Assembly: GCF_027922425.1 (NCBI RefSeq) | Contig: NZ_BSFQ01000041.1 | Span: 1 to 64,000, forward strand | DNA length: 64,000 bases | Direction: 5' to 3' | From: Pseudonocardia halophobica | GTDB lineage: Bacteria; Actinomycetota; Actinomycetes; Mycobacteriales; Pseudonocardiaceae | Shown: positions 40,885-48,296 of the stretch, one piece after another | Position numbering within the stretch: the stretch's first letter is position 1 | How the letters are laid out: each line of letters begins with the position of its first letter | Notes under the pieces: generated by a model | Seen by the model: the letters and a program-made list of their open reading frames with translations, nothing else | What the model was told of the DNA's origin: nothing | The model's database searches: none | Position numbers and translations under genes: made by a program

Positions 40885-41230
40885 AGCGCCGTCGCTCTTC
40901 AAGGGACAAGGTCCGGGCGGGTGAGGAGCCTCACCCACACTTCGCAACGAAGTCCGACACGTTCGGTTACTGCATCGATCCGTGCCGCACGCCGTCGCGA
41001 GGTGCGATCGACAGTGTCCCTGCCCAACGGGAGCCGGGTTACCCCGATTCCCGCGGACCATGCCGGGTGACCCCGACGTAGTCCCTCGCTTTCGCAGGAC
41101 CTACCTTGGATCACGGTCCGCGCAGGTGCGAGCCCCTAGCTGCTCGGTGGTCGCCGAGCATCGGTGAATGGCCACCACGTGTCACTCGACCGGGTCACGA
41201 CACCGCCCGAACTGCGACGAGGGGCGCCTC
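40885..41230. other. intergenic stretch without recognisable gene
   Basis: About 346 bp between the CRP-like site and the lipid-kinase stop. Short open frames exist but have no ribosome site or family resemblance. The sequence is slightly less GC-rich than the coding regions. It probably holds upstream whiB1 control sequence and the 3' end of the lipid-kinase transcript. Confidence 0.5.
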
Positions 41231-42181
41231 TCACACGACGACGCGTAACGCTCCGGGCACGGAAACGAACTCGACGTCCGTCCTCGAGCCCAGGTGGTCA
41301 CCGTCCAGCTGGAGGGCCAGCGGCTCCGCGCTGCGGATCCGTACGGAGGGAACGGCATCCTGGCGCACGATGTTCCGCCCGTGCGGATCTCCGTCCGGGG
41401 ACAGGATGTGGCGCAACGTGCGTCCGATCGTGGGCAGACCCAGATGGCGCAGTGCGAAGAGGGCGAGCCCCGTGCCGAACGTGGCGCCCGGATTGGTGCG
41501 GACCGCGCGGCCGGCGAGGAAGGTCCACGGATCGGTGTTGCTCACGAACGCCAGCCGGATCTCCTCCAGCGGGCCGGCCCCCGGCACCTCCACGGTCATC
41601 GACGGCGGGCGGCGCCGCTGGCGCAGGTACTCCGCGATGGCCGTGTTGGCGTAGCGGATCGGGGTGGCCTCCCGCCCGGCCGCGCGGGCGCGCTCCACCG
41701 CGGCGACCACGTCCGCGTCCCAGCCCATCCCGGCGTTGAACGTGAACCACCGGTCGTCCGCCCGGCCGAGCCCCACCAGTCGGCTGCTGCGCCGCTCCAG
41801 GGCCGCCAGGATCGCCCCGGTGGCCTCCACGGGGTCGCGGGGCATGCCGAGGGCCCGGGCGAAGACGTTGGCCGAGCCACCGGGCACCACGGCCAGCGCG
41901 GGGGCGTCGGGATCGCTGCCGTCGGGTGCTCGCGGGCCGGTGGCCTCGCGGTCGACCAGCATGCCGTTGACGACCTCGTTAACCGTGCCGTCGCCGCCGA
42001 GCGCCACGATCAGCTCGACGCCCGCGGCGCAGGCCGCCGCCGTCGCCTCGGCCGCGTGCCCGCGGTAGGCCGTCTCCAGGACGTCCAGCTTGAGCTCGCT
42101 CGCCAGGGCGTGGGTCAGGACGTCCCGCCCCGCCGGGGTCGTCGACGTCGCCCGGGGGTTGACGACGAGGAGCGCGCGCAC
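41231..42181 (-). CDS. diacylglycerol kinase-family lipid kinase
   Basis: A 316-residue kinase of the DAGK_cat family (YegS/DgkB type) that phosphorylates diacylglycerol or another lipid at the membrane. Seen: RALLVVNPRATSTTPAGRDV at the N-terminus, the nucleotide-binding VALGGDGTVNEVVNGML (about residues 58-74), AVVPGGSANVFARALGMP (about 92-109), and the C-terminal LQLDGDHLGSRTDVEFVSVP. The GTG start at 42181 places the NPR motif at the usual location. Starts 36 bp from the divergent small membrane protein gene. Confidence 0.9.
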   Translation of the reverse strand: MRALLVVNPRATSTTPAGRDVLTHALASELKLDVLETAYRGHAAEATAAACAAGVELIVALGGDGTVNEVVNGMLVDREATGPRAPDGSDPDAPALAVVPGGSANVFARALGMPRDPVEATGAILAALERRSSRLVGLGRADDRWFTFNAGMGWDADVVAAVERARAAGREATPIRYANTAIAEYLRQRRRPPSMTVEVPGAGPLEEIRLAFVSNTDPWTFLAGRAVRTNPGATFGTGLALFALRHLGLPTIGRTLRHILSPDGDPHGRNIVRQDAVPSVRIRSAEPLALQLDGDHLGSRTDVEFVSVPGALRVVV

Positions 42182-42217
42182 GTTCCCGAGCGTAACCGGG
42201 CCCGTATCCTCGTCGTC

Positions 42218-42655
42218 GTGACCTCCGAGCCGAGTCAGCAGCCGGGCGGGAAGGCGCGCCGCACCGCACCGGACGCCCCGCCCGTCCAGGTGCGCGCGGC
42301 GGCCGCCGTCGTCGGGCTGGAGGGGCTCGTCGGGCTCGGCGCGGCCGTCGTCTTCGGGGTCGCCTCCGAGGGCGGCCTGGGCGACCGGATCGGCGAGGCC
42401 TCGTACTTCGTGCTGCTCGGCGGCGCCCTCGTGCTGTGCGCCGTCCTGCTCTGGCGCGGGAAGCACGGGGCCCGCACGCCGTCGATCGTGACCCAGCTGC
42501 TGCTGGTCCCGTTCGTCTACTCGCAGCTGGCCGAGGGCCGTCTCGCGATCGGGGTCGTGGCCCTGCTGCTGGTCGTGGGCACCTTCCTGCTACTGGTCAG
42601 CGAGCCCGCGCGGCGCTGGTCGATGGGGGCCGACGAGCGCTCACGCGCCGAGTGA
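42218..42655 (+). CDS. small integral membrane protein (Rv3217c-like by position)
   Basis: A 145-residue protein with a polar N-terminus (about 20 residues) followed by four hydrophobic segments: AAAAVVGLEGLVGLGAAVVF, SYFVLLGGALVLCAVLLW, SIVTQLLLVPFVYSQLA and LAIGVVALLLVVGTFLLLVS. No catalytic motif. Its position next to the lipid kinase and whiB1 corresponds to the mycobacterial membrane protein Rv3217c. Start GTG. Its last 15 bp overlap the convergent GNAT gene. Function unknown. Confidence 0.8.
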   Translation: MTSEPSQQPGGKARRTAPDAPPVQVRAAAAVVGLEGLVGLGAAVVFGVASEGGLGDRIGEASYFVLLGGALVLCAVLLWRGKHGARTPSIVTQLLLVPFVYSQLAEGRLAIGVVALLLVVGTFLLLVSEPARRWSMGADERSRAE

Positions 42656-43129
42656 GGCCAGCGGCTCGCCGGTGAGCCGGAAGGTCGTCCACTCGTCCAT
42701 CGACACCGCCCCGATGGACCGGTAGAAGCCGATCGAGGGCTCGTTCCAGTCGAGCACGGACCACTCCAGCCGCGCGTAGCCCCGCTCCACGCAGGTCGCG
42801 GCCAGGGCGGCGAGCAGTTCCCGGCCCAGCCCGGAGCCGCGGTGCGCGGGCTGCACGTAGAGGTCCTCGAGGTAGATCCCGTGCACGCCCTCCCACGTGG
42901 AGAAGCTCAGGAACCACAGCGCGCAGCCGACGACCGCGCCGTCGACCTCGGCCACGTGCCCGAACAGCGCCGGCGCCTCGCCGAACAGCGCGGTCCGCAG
43001 CTGCTCCGGGGTCAGCAGGCACTGGTCGAGGGCCTTCTCGTACTCGGCGAGCTCGCGCACCAGCCCGACCACCGCGTCGACGTCGCCCGGTTCGACCCGC
43101 CGCACCCGATTCGTCCACCGCTCCGTCAC
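42641..43129 (-). CDS. GNAT-family N-acetyltransferase
   Basis: A 162-residue acetyltransferase resembling the diamine (spermidine/spermine-type) group. It has VRRVEPGDVDAVVGLVRELA at the start, and GIYLEDLYVQPAHRGSGLGR (about residues 84-103) with the acetyl-CoA loop. LEWSVLDWNEPSIGFYRSIG then DEWTTFRL complete the fold. The EDLYV and LDWN motifs are typical of SSAT-like enzymes. The GTG at 43129 begins at the family start. By position it corresponds to Rv3216. Substrate not proven. Confidence 0.86.
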   Translation of the reverse strand: MTERWTNRVRRVEPGDVDAVVGLVRELAEYEKALDQCLLTPEQLRTALFGEAPALFGHVAEVDGAVVGCALWFLSFSTWEGVHGIYLEDLYVQPAHRGSGLGRELLAALAATCVERGYARLEWSVLDWNEPSIGFYRSIGAVSMDEWTTFRLTGEPLASLGA

Positions 43130-43239
43130 GTCTGCACGATATCCGCTGCTCAGCGGCCGAATCTTCACCGGCGAACGGAGCAACCTCTCCTGCTCCCGCT
43201 CGTCATACGTGTGGGGGTAGGAACACCGAGGAGTGACGA

Positions 43240-43752
43240 GTGGGTAGACACAGCGTGAAGCGGACGGCGGCCGGGAGGCTCCGCGGCGCGGCGGTGACGG
43301 CGGCCGTCCTCGGCCTCGGCTCACTCGTGGCCGCCCCCGCCCAGGCCGCCCCGGCTCAGAGCGCACCCCGCGGCGACACCGGCACCGCGGCCACGGTCGC
43401 CGGCACCCCCTGCACCGCCACCGCGCACGCCTGCGTCGACCTCGCGACCCACCGCGCCTGGCTGCTCGACGGCGGCGAGGTCGCCCGCGGGCCCGTGCGG
43501 ATGATGCCGGGCGACGCCACCGACCCCACCCCGGTCGGCACCTTCCACGTGCAGTGGAAGGACCAGAACCACGTCAGCGACATGCCCAACCACGCGCCGA
43601 TGCCGTTCTCGGTGTTCTTCGCCGACGGCGGGGTGGCCTTCCACGAGGGCAGCCTGCAGAACTCGTCGTACGGCTGCGTGCACCTCGCCCACGACGACGC
43701 CGTCGCCTTCTTCAACGCCCTGCAGGTCGGCGACGAGGTGCAGGTGCACTGA
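43240..43752 (+). CDS. secreted L,D-transpeptidase (YkuD) family protein
   Basis: A 170-residue exported protein. A signal peptide (KRTAAGRLRGAAVTAAVLGL, cleavage probably after APAQA near residue 37) leads to a compact YkuD domain with VDLATHRAWLLDGGEVARGP, then FHVQWKDQ, and the active-site HEGSLQNSSYGCVHLAHDDA, containing His and nucleophile Cys146. Such enzymes form 3-3 peptidoglycan crosslinks or attach proteins. It lacks the Ig-like and long C-terminal regions of the main mycobacterial Ldt enzymes. GTG start with GAGGAG upstream. Confidence 0.87.
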   Translation: MGRHSVKRTAAGRLRGAAVTAAVLGLGSLVAAPAQAAPAQSAPRGDTGTAATVAGTPCTATAHACVDLATHRAWLLDGGEVARGPVRMMPGDATDPTPVGTFHVQWKDQNHVSDMPNHAPMPFSVFFADGGVAFHEGSLQNSSYGCVHLAHDDAVAFFNALQVGDEVQVH

Positions 43753-43775
43753 CCCGCCGGGCGGGGAGGGCCGGG

Positions 43776-44363
43776 CTACGGGATCCGGAGGTTGACGGCG
43801 TCGAGGCGCGGGACCCCGCGCTCGTCGCCGAGGATCGTCCAGGCGGCGGCGTCCATCGCGATGTGCACGCCGCCCTCGGGCGGCAGGCCGATCCAGCGGG
43901 CGGTGAGCACCCTGCTGAAGTGCCCGTGGCCGACGAGCACGACGTCACCCCGGGGGAGGAGCTCCCGGACGTCGGTGAGGAGGGCGTCGGCGCGCGCGCC
44001 GACCTGCGCGGCCGTCTCGCCGTGGGGGCAGGGGTGGGTCCAAACCGTCCAGCCGGGCACGTCCTCGCGGATCTGCGGGGTCGTGCGGCCCTCGCAGTCG
44101 CCGTAGTCCCACTCGGAGAGCCGCTCGTCGACCGCGTCGGGCTGCAGGCCTGCGAGCTTCGCGGTCTCCTGGGCGCGGCTGCGCGGGCTGGTGATCACCC
44201 GCACCGGCGGCGGGTCGCCGCGGCGCAGCGCCTCCAGCGTCGGGCCGGCCTGCGTGGCCAGCTCGCGGCCGCGGTCGGTCAGCGGGATGTCGGTCCGGCC
44301 CGTGTGCCGGCCCGTCGCGGACCACTCGGTCTCGCCGTGCCGGAGGAGGAAGACGCGTCCCAC
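43776..44363 (-). CDS. histidine phosphatase (phosphoglycerate mutase) family protein
   Basis: A 195-residue histidine phosphatase. The phospho-His motif is VFLLRHGETEWSATGRHTGR (residues about 4-23), with LSEWDYGDCEGRT and VVLVGHGHFSRVLTARW supplying other pocket residues. Active-site RHG and GHG histidines are intact. Mycobacterial Gpm2/Rv3214, an acid phosphatase, occupies a similar place near this gene set. The GTG start gives the usual short N-terminus. It converges with the L,D-transpeptidase gene. Confidence 0.9.
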   Translation of the reverse strand: MGRVFLLRHGETEWSATGRHTGRTDIPLTDRGRELATQAGPTLEALRRGDPPPVRVITSPRSRAQETAKLAGLQPDAVDERLSEWDYGDCEGRTTPQIREDVPGWTVWTHPCPHGETAAQVGARADALLTDVRELLPRGDVVLVGHGHFSRVLTARWIGLPPEGGVHIAMDAAAWTILGDERGVPRLDAVNLRIP

Positions 44364-44489
44364 GCGCCGGAGGCTAGTCCGGTCGGCGGCCGACGTGCAG
44401 GACTTCCGTCCCGACCTCGTCGCGGATGCTGTCCGGGACCGCCACCGCGGGGTATGATCCGAACACTGACCGTGAGCGAGGGGTGCGCG

Positions 44490-45110
44490 ATGGCCGGAGG
44501 GGCGCTCGACCGTGCGACGGTCCGCGTTCTCCAGGCCGGATGCCGCTGGATGTGGGGTTTCGCGCCCCGGATGATCCCGCACATCGTCGCCCGGATGGGC
44601 GCGGGCGGGGCCGTCCGCTGGTTCGCCGCGAACATGCCGCGCTACCTCGTCTCGATGCGGGTCCTCGGCCACCAGCGCACGCACCTGGCCGGCATGGTCA
44701 TCTCGCTCTACAACGGCTGCCTCTACTGCGCCTACGCGCACGGCTACGCCCTCGAGCTGCTCTACCTGCGCGATCGCGACCGGCTCTTCCCGCTCGACGC
44801 GCGGACCCTGGAGGGGTGGATCGGGTTGCCGCCGCGGCTGCTCGCCGACCGGGTGCAGGACGTGCTGCGCGCGGCCGGGATGCAGGCCGAGGCGATGTGG
44901 GTGGACACCACGATCGGCCTGCTGCACGGCGACCAGCAGCCCGTCGACGGCGAGGAGATGCGCCTCGCGCACCTGGTCCGCATGTTCGGGACCATGAACC
45001 GGATCGCCGTCGAGGCCGGCTGCACCGAGCCGGACGAGGCGCAGAACCCGGTCAACAAGGACCGCGCGGTCAAGGAGCGCAATGCCGCCCTGCGCAACGC
45101 CCACGTCTGA
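44490..45110 (+). CDS. AhpD-like/carboxymuconolactone decarboxylase-type protein
   Basis: A 206-residue mainly helical protein. The key motif is LYNGCLYCAYAHGYALELLY (about residues 71-90), a Cys-x-x-Cys-x3-His arrangement typical of the AhpD/CMD peroxidase-related fold. Around it are HQRTHLAGMVIS and, later, LLHGDQQPVDGEEMRLAHLV. It may act in redox defence, but its sequence is divergent. The ATG follows GCGAGGGG. An earlier in-frame ATG at 44454 has no ribosome site. Confidence 0.65.
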   Translation: MAGGALDRATVRVLQAGCRWMWGFAPRMIPHIVARMGAGGAVRWFAANMPRYLVSMRVLGHQRTHLAGMVISLYNGCLYCAYAHGYALELLYLRDRDRLFPLDARTLEGWIGLPPRLLADRVQDVLRAAGMQAEAMWVDTTIGLLHGDQQPVDGEEMRLAHLVRMFGTMNRIAVEAGCTEPDEAQNPVNKDRAVKERNAALRNAHV

Positions 45111-45402
45111 GCGACTCGCCGCAGTCCCGCATCGCCGGAGCCTCGATCGTCGGTCGTGGGCCAGCAGCATCGTCCTGCGACCATGATCGCGGACGGCGGA
45201 TCGTGGACGGGTAGGGCCGTTCTCCGACCGTCCCGCTCCCCGATCGGTGATCACGCTGCCCGGCCGGCGCGCCGCAGGACGGAAGCCGCGCATCCCGGCG
45301 CAGCCTGAGCGCAGCCCGCCGCCGGACAGGGCAGGCCGGGCTCACCCGTTCCGCGGCGGCGGCTACGCTTCCGCCCGTGGTGGCGGCTCCCCGGTCCCGG
45401 CG

Positions 45403-46560
45403 ATGACGACGGAGAGTCGCGCGCTGCCCGGCTCCCTCGCGCCCTACCTGGAGCGGGCCCGCCGCAGTGCCGGGGAGTTCGAGCTCGACGTCGACGACTT
45501 CGTCCCCCGCTTCTACCGCACGCTCTTCGGCTACGCGCCGGGCCTGCGCGGGCTGTTCCCGCTGTCGATGACCACGCAGTACGCCCGGTTCGGCCGCGCG
45601 CTGGTGCACCTGATCGACGGGCTGGACGACCCGGCGTCGCTGGTGCCGTTCCTGGCCCAGCTGGGCCGGGACCACCGGAAGTTCGACGTCCGGGACGAGC
45701 ACTACACCGTCGTCGGGCAGGCCTTCCTCGCCGCCCTCGCCGAGACCGCGGGCGAGGCCTGGACGCCCGAGGTCGCCGAGGCCTGGGAGTACACCTTCGC
45801 GTTCCTCGCCGGGACGATGCAGAAGGCGGCGCGGGCGGAGGCCGGTCCCGCCTGGTGGTCCGGCGTGGTCGTCGAGCACCAGCGGGTCGACCGGGACACG
45901 GCGATCCTGCGGGTGCAGGTCGAGGGCCAGGACGGGCCCGTGCCGTACCGCGCCGGGCAGTACGTCGGCGTGGAGACCCCGCAGCACCCGCGGCTGTGGC
46001 GCTACCTCTCCCCGGCGAACGCGCCGGACCCCGCGGGTGTGCTGGAGTTCCACGTCAAGGCGCTGGGCTACGGCAGCGTGAGCCGCGGGATCGTGGCCTC
46101 CGCCCGGCCTGGGGACCGCTGGCGGATCGGCCCGGCGATGGGTGCGCTGGACCGCGCCGTCCGCCCGGGCCGGGAACTGCTGATGATCGCCGGCGGCACC
46201 GGCATCACCCCGATCCGCGCCCTGCTCGAGCAGCTGGAGCGGGAGGGCGGGCGCCCCGAGCGGGTCGTCGTCTTCTACGGGGCACGGTCGTGGGACGCCC
46301 TGTACGCGCTCGACGAGTTGCGCCGGATGACCTACCGCAACGTCTGGCTGGACGTCGTCCCCGTCGTCGAGGAGCAGCCGCCCTACCCCGGCCCGCTGGT
46401 GGGCCGGCTCGCCGAGGTCGTCACCGGGTTCGGGTCGTGGGGCGACTGCGAGATCGTGGTCAGCGGGTCGCCGGCCATGCTGACCGCGACCGTGCGGGCG
46501 CTGCGGGTCGCCGGCGCGGCGCCCGAGCAGATCCACTACGACCCGTTCGTCGCCGACTGA
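45403..46560 (+). CDS. flavohemoglobin-type globin/FAD/NAD(P) oxidoreductase
   Basis: A 385-residue fusion. The globin domain (about 8-135) contains FYRTLFGYAPGLRGLFP and the proximal-His segment LGRDHRKFDVRDEHYTVVGQ. A ferredoxin-reductase-like part follows, with YRAGQYVGVETPQ, RYLSPANAP (FAD contact), GGTGITPIRALLEQ (NAD binding) and VSGSPAMLTATV. Family members oxidise nitric oxide to nitrate or act as NADH-driven haem reductases. The ATG at 45403 is used because upstream in-frame sequence from 45247 is low-complexity. The neighbouring ArsR promoter is separate. Confidence 0.88.
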   Translation: MTTESRALPGSLAPYLERARRSAGEFELDVDDFVPRFYRTLFGYAPGLRGLFPLSMTTQYARFGRALVHLIDGLDDPASLVPFLAQLGRDHRKFDVRDEHYTVVGQAFLAALAETAGEAWTPEVAEAWEYTFAFLAGTMQKAARAEAGPAWWSGVVVEHQRVDRDTAILRVQVEGQDGPVPYRAGQYVGVETPQHPRLWRYLSPANAPDPAGVLEFHVKALGYGSVSRGIVASARPGDRWRIGPAMGALDRAVRPGRELLMIAGGTGITPIRALLEQLEREGGRPERVVVFYGARSWDALYALDELRRMTYRNVWLDVVPVVEEQPPYPGPLVGRLAEVVTGFGSWGDCEIVVSGSPAMLTATVRALRVAGAAPEQIHYDPFVAD

Positions 46561-46598
46561 ATCCCCTTGCCAGCGAGTCGTCGTCGTCGAGGGCTTGA

Positions 46599-46620
46599 CG
46601 TATTCCCATATGGGAATACG
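46599..46620. promoter_or_regulatory. 22-bp perfect palindromic operator overlapping the ArsR promoter
   Basis: A perfect 22-bp palindrome with core TATTCCCATATGGGAATA (46601-46618). TTGACG (46595-46600) and TACGAT (46617-46622) form a -35/-10 pair with 16-bp spacing that the palindrome overlaps. Transcription would start at about 46629, the GTG codon itself, suggesting a leaderless message. An ArsR-family repressor binding its own promoter is the obvious reading. Confidence 0.75.
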
Positions 46621-46628
46621 ATGGTGGC

Positions 46629-46982
46629 GTGGCACGGGCGGCGACCACCACCGACGCGTTCAACGCGGTGGCCGAACCGCGGCGCAGGCAGATCCTCGAC
46701 GTGCTCGCCCGGGGCGAGCGGTCGGTGACCGACCTCGTCGCGGCACTGGACCTCGCCCAGCCGCAGGTCTCGAAGCACCTGAAGGTGCTGCACGAGGTGG
46801 GGCTGGTGGCCGTCCGGGAGGACGGGCGGCGCCGGCTCTACCGGCTGGAGGGCCGCGGGCTCAAGGCGATCCACGACTGGGTGGCCGGCTTCGCGCGGCA
46901 CTGGGAGGACCGGTTCGGCGCACTGGACGCCGTACTGGCGGAGATCACGGGGGAGACCGATGGGAACGACCACGAGGGGTAG
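46629..46982 (+). CDS. ArsR-family transcriptional regulator
   Basis: A 117-residue winged-helix repressor. AFNAVAEPRRRQILDVLARG, SVTDLVAALDLAQPQVSKHL and LKVLHEVGLVAVREDGRRRL comprise the DNA-binding domain. No Cys metal-binding box is present, so it belongs to the metal-independent group paired with SRPBCC proteins. It overlaps that gene by 23 bp. The GTG start coincides with the predicted transcription start. Confidence 0.9.
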   Translation: MARAATTTDAFNAVAEPRRRQILDVLARGERSVTDLVAALDLAQPQVSKHLKVLHEVGLVAVREDGRRRLYRLEGRGLKAIHDWVAGFARHWEDRFGALDAVLAEITGETDGNDHEG

Positions 46983-47442
46983 CGCCGTCGTCACGCTGCC
47001 CGCCGACGACCAGATCCTGATCGTGCGCGAGTTCGCGGCGCCCGCCGCCGCCGTCTACCGCGCCTGGACCGAGCCCGAGCTGGTGAAGCGCTGGTGGGCG
47101 GGCACGATGGGCACGGTGACGTCGGCCGAGATCGACCTGCGGGTCGGCGGCGGCTGGCGCTGGGTCATGGAGGCGAACGGCGGGTTCGAGGTCGCCTTCC
47201 ACGGCGAATACCGCGAGCTGGTGCCCGGCGGGCGGATCGTGACCACCGAGGTGTTCGAGGGAATGCCCGACGCCTACGCCGTGAACACCCTGGACTTCAC
47301 CGAGTCCGACGGCCGCACCACGCTCACCGTGCTGGTGCAGCACCAGAACCAGGAGCACCGGGACGCCCACATCGAGTCGGGCATGGAGGGCGGCATGCAG
47401 ACCTCGCTCGACGCCCTGGAGGACGTCGCGGTCTCGCTCTAA
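46960..47442 (+). CDS. SRPBCC (AHSA1/START-like) family protein
   Basis: A 160-residue START-like protein with a hydrophobic ligand cavity. Seen: ILIVREFAAPAAAVYRAWTE, LVKRWWAGTMGTVTSAEID, GGGWRWVMEANGG, and RTTLTVLVQHQNQEHRDAHI. This ArsR-SRPBCC pair is widespread and the ligand is rarely known. Starts within the ArsR gene, so translation is coupled. Its stop overlaps the convergent SDR gene by four bases. Confidence 0.88.
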   Translation: MGTTTRGSAVVTLPADDQILIVREFAAPAAAVYRAWTEPELVKRWWAGTMGTVTSAEIDLRVGGGWRWVMEANGGFEVAFHGEYRELVPGGRIVTTEVFEGMPDAYAVNTLDFTESDGRTTLTVLVQHQNQEHRDAHIESGMEGGMQTSLDALEDVAVSL

Positions 47443-48296
47443 CGCCGGGCCAGCAGGGCCGTCAGCTTCTCGAGGACCGGGCCGTAGGAGCCGGGCAGCA
47501 CGCGGGCCAGGACGTCGGGCACCTTGGCGCTGGAGGCGATGAGTACCCGGGTCCTCCGCTTCTCGACGCCGTCGAGGATCTCCGCGGCGGCCTTCTCCGG
47601 CGGATAGCTCAGCAGCTTCGCGAACGCGGCCTGGTGCTGGGCGATCTCCGCCGGGTCGACGCCGGACCCGATCCGGGCACTCGACGCCACGTTCGTGCGG
47701 ATCCCGCCGGGGTGGACCTGGGTCACGCCCGTGCCGGTCTCGACCAGCTCGTGCCGCAGCACCTCGGAGAACCCGCGGATGGCGAACTTGCTCGACGAGT
47801 ACGCCGACTGCCCGGCCGGCCCGATCAGCCCGTAGAGGCTGGACACGTTGACCAGGTGCCCGCCCGGGGTCGCGGTCAGGGCGGGCAGCAGGTGGTGGGT
47901 GAGGATCACGGGCGCGCGGAAGTTGATGTCCATGACCCACTCGAACTCGTCGAGCGTCAGCTGGCGGAAACGGCCGCCGAGGGCCACGCCGGCGTTGTTG
48001 ATGAGCAGGCCGAGGCGCGGGTGGTCCGCGGCGATCCGCTCGGCGAGGGCGGTCGTCGCGGTCCGGTCGGCGAGGTCGACGACGTGCGTCTCGACGGTCC
48101 GGGCCGGGTGCGCGCCGCGGATCTTGCCGGCCACGGCCTCGAGCCCGGCGGCGTCCCGGTCGACGAGGACCAGGTCGCTGCCGCGGTCGCCGAGGCCGTA
48201 CGCGAGCTGCTCGCCGATGCCGCTCGCGGCCCCGGTGAGGACGGCGGTGTTGCCGGCGAAGCGGTAGGGCTGCAGTGTCGTCCGTGTCGCGGGCAT
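47439..48296 (-). CDS. short-chain dehydrogenase/reductase
   Basis: A 285-residue SDR. Cofactor loop TGAASGIGEQLAYGL (about residues 20-34), NNAG in LLINNAGVALGG, catalytic Ser in NVSSLYGLIG, and YSSSKFAIRGFSEVLRHELV with catalytic Tyr and Lys are all present. It is coupled to the flavin monooxygenase (TGATG, one base shared), so it probably oxidises or reduces an alcohol/ketone in the same route, a frequent partnership with Baeyer-Villiger enzymes. Confidence 0.9.
   Translation of the reverse strand: MPATRTTLQPYRFAGNTAVLTGAASGIGEQLAYGLGDRGSDLVLVDRDAAGLEAVAGKIRGAHPARTVETHVVDLADRTATTALAERIAADHPRLGLLINNAGVALGGRFRQLTLDEFEWVMDINFRAPVILTHHLLPALTATPGGHLVNVSSLYGLIGPAGQSAYSSSKFAIRGFSEVLRHELVETGTGVTQVHPGGIRTNVASSARIGSGVDPAEIAQHQAAFAKLLSYPPEKAAAEILDGVEKRRTRVLIASSAKVPDVLARVLPGSYGPVLEKLTALLARR

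Noticed and set aside
40885..41230. Small genes or a tRNA in the whiB1-lipid kinase gap
   Set aside because: Short frames lack ribosome sites and conservation cues; no tRNA T-loop (GGTTCRA) with cloverleaf arms was found.
44454..44489. Alternative upstream ATG for the AhpD-like protein
   Set aside because: No ribosome site at 44454, whereas GCGAGGGG precedes 44490 at good spacing.
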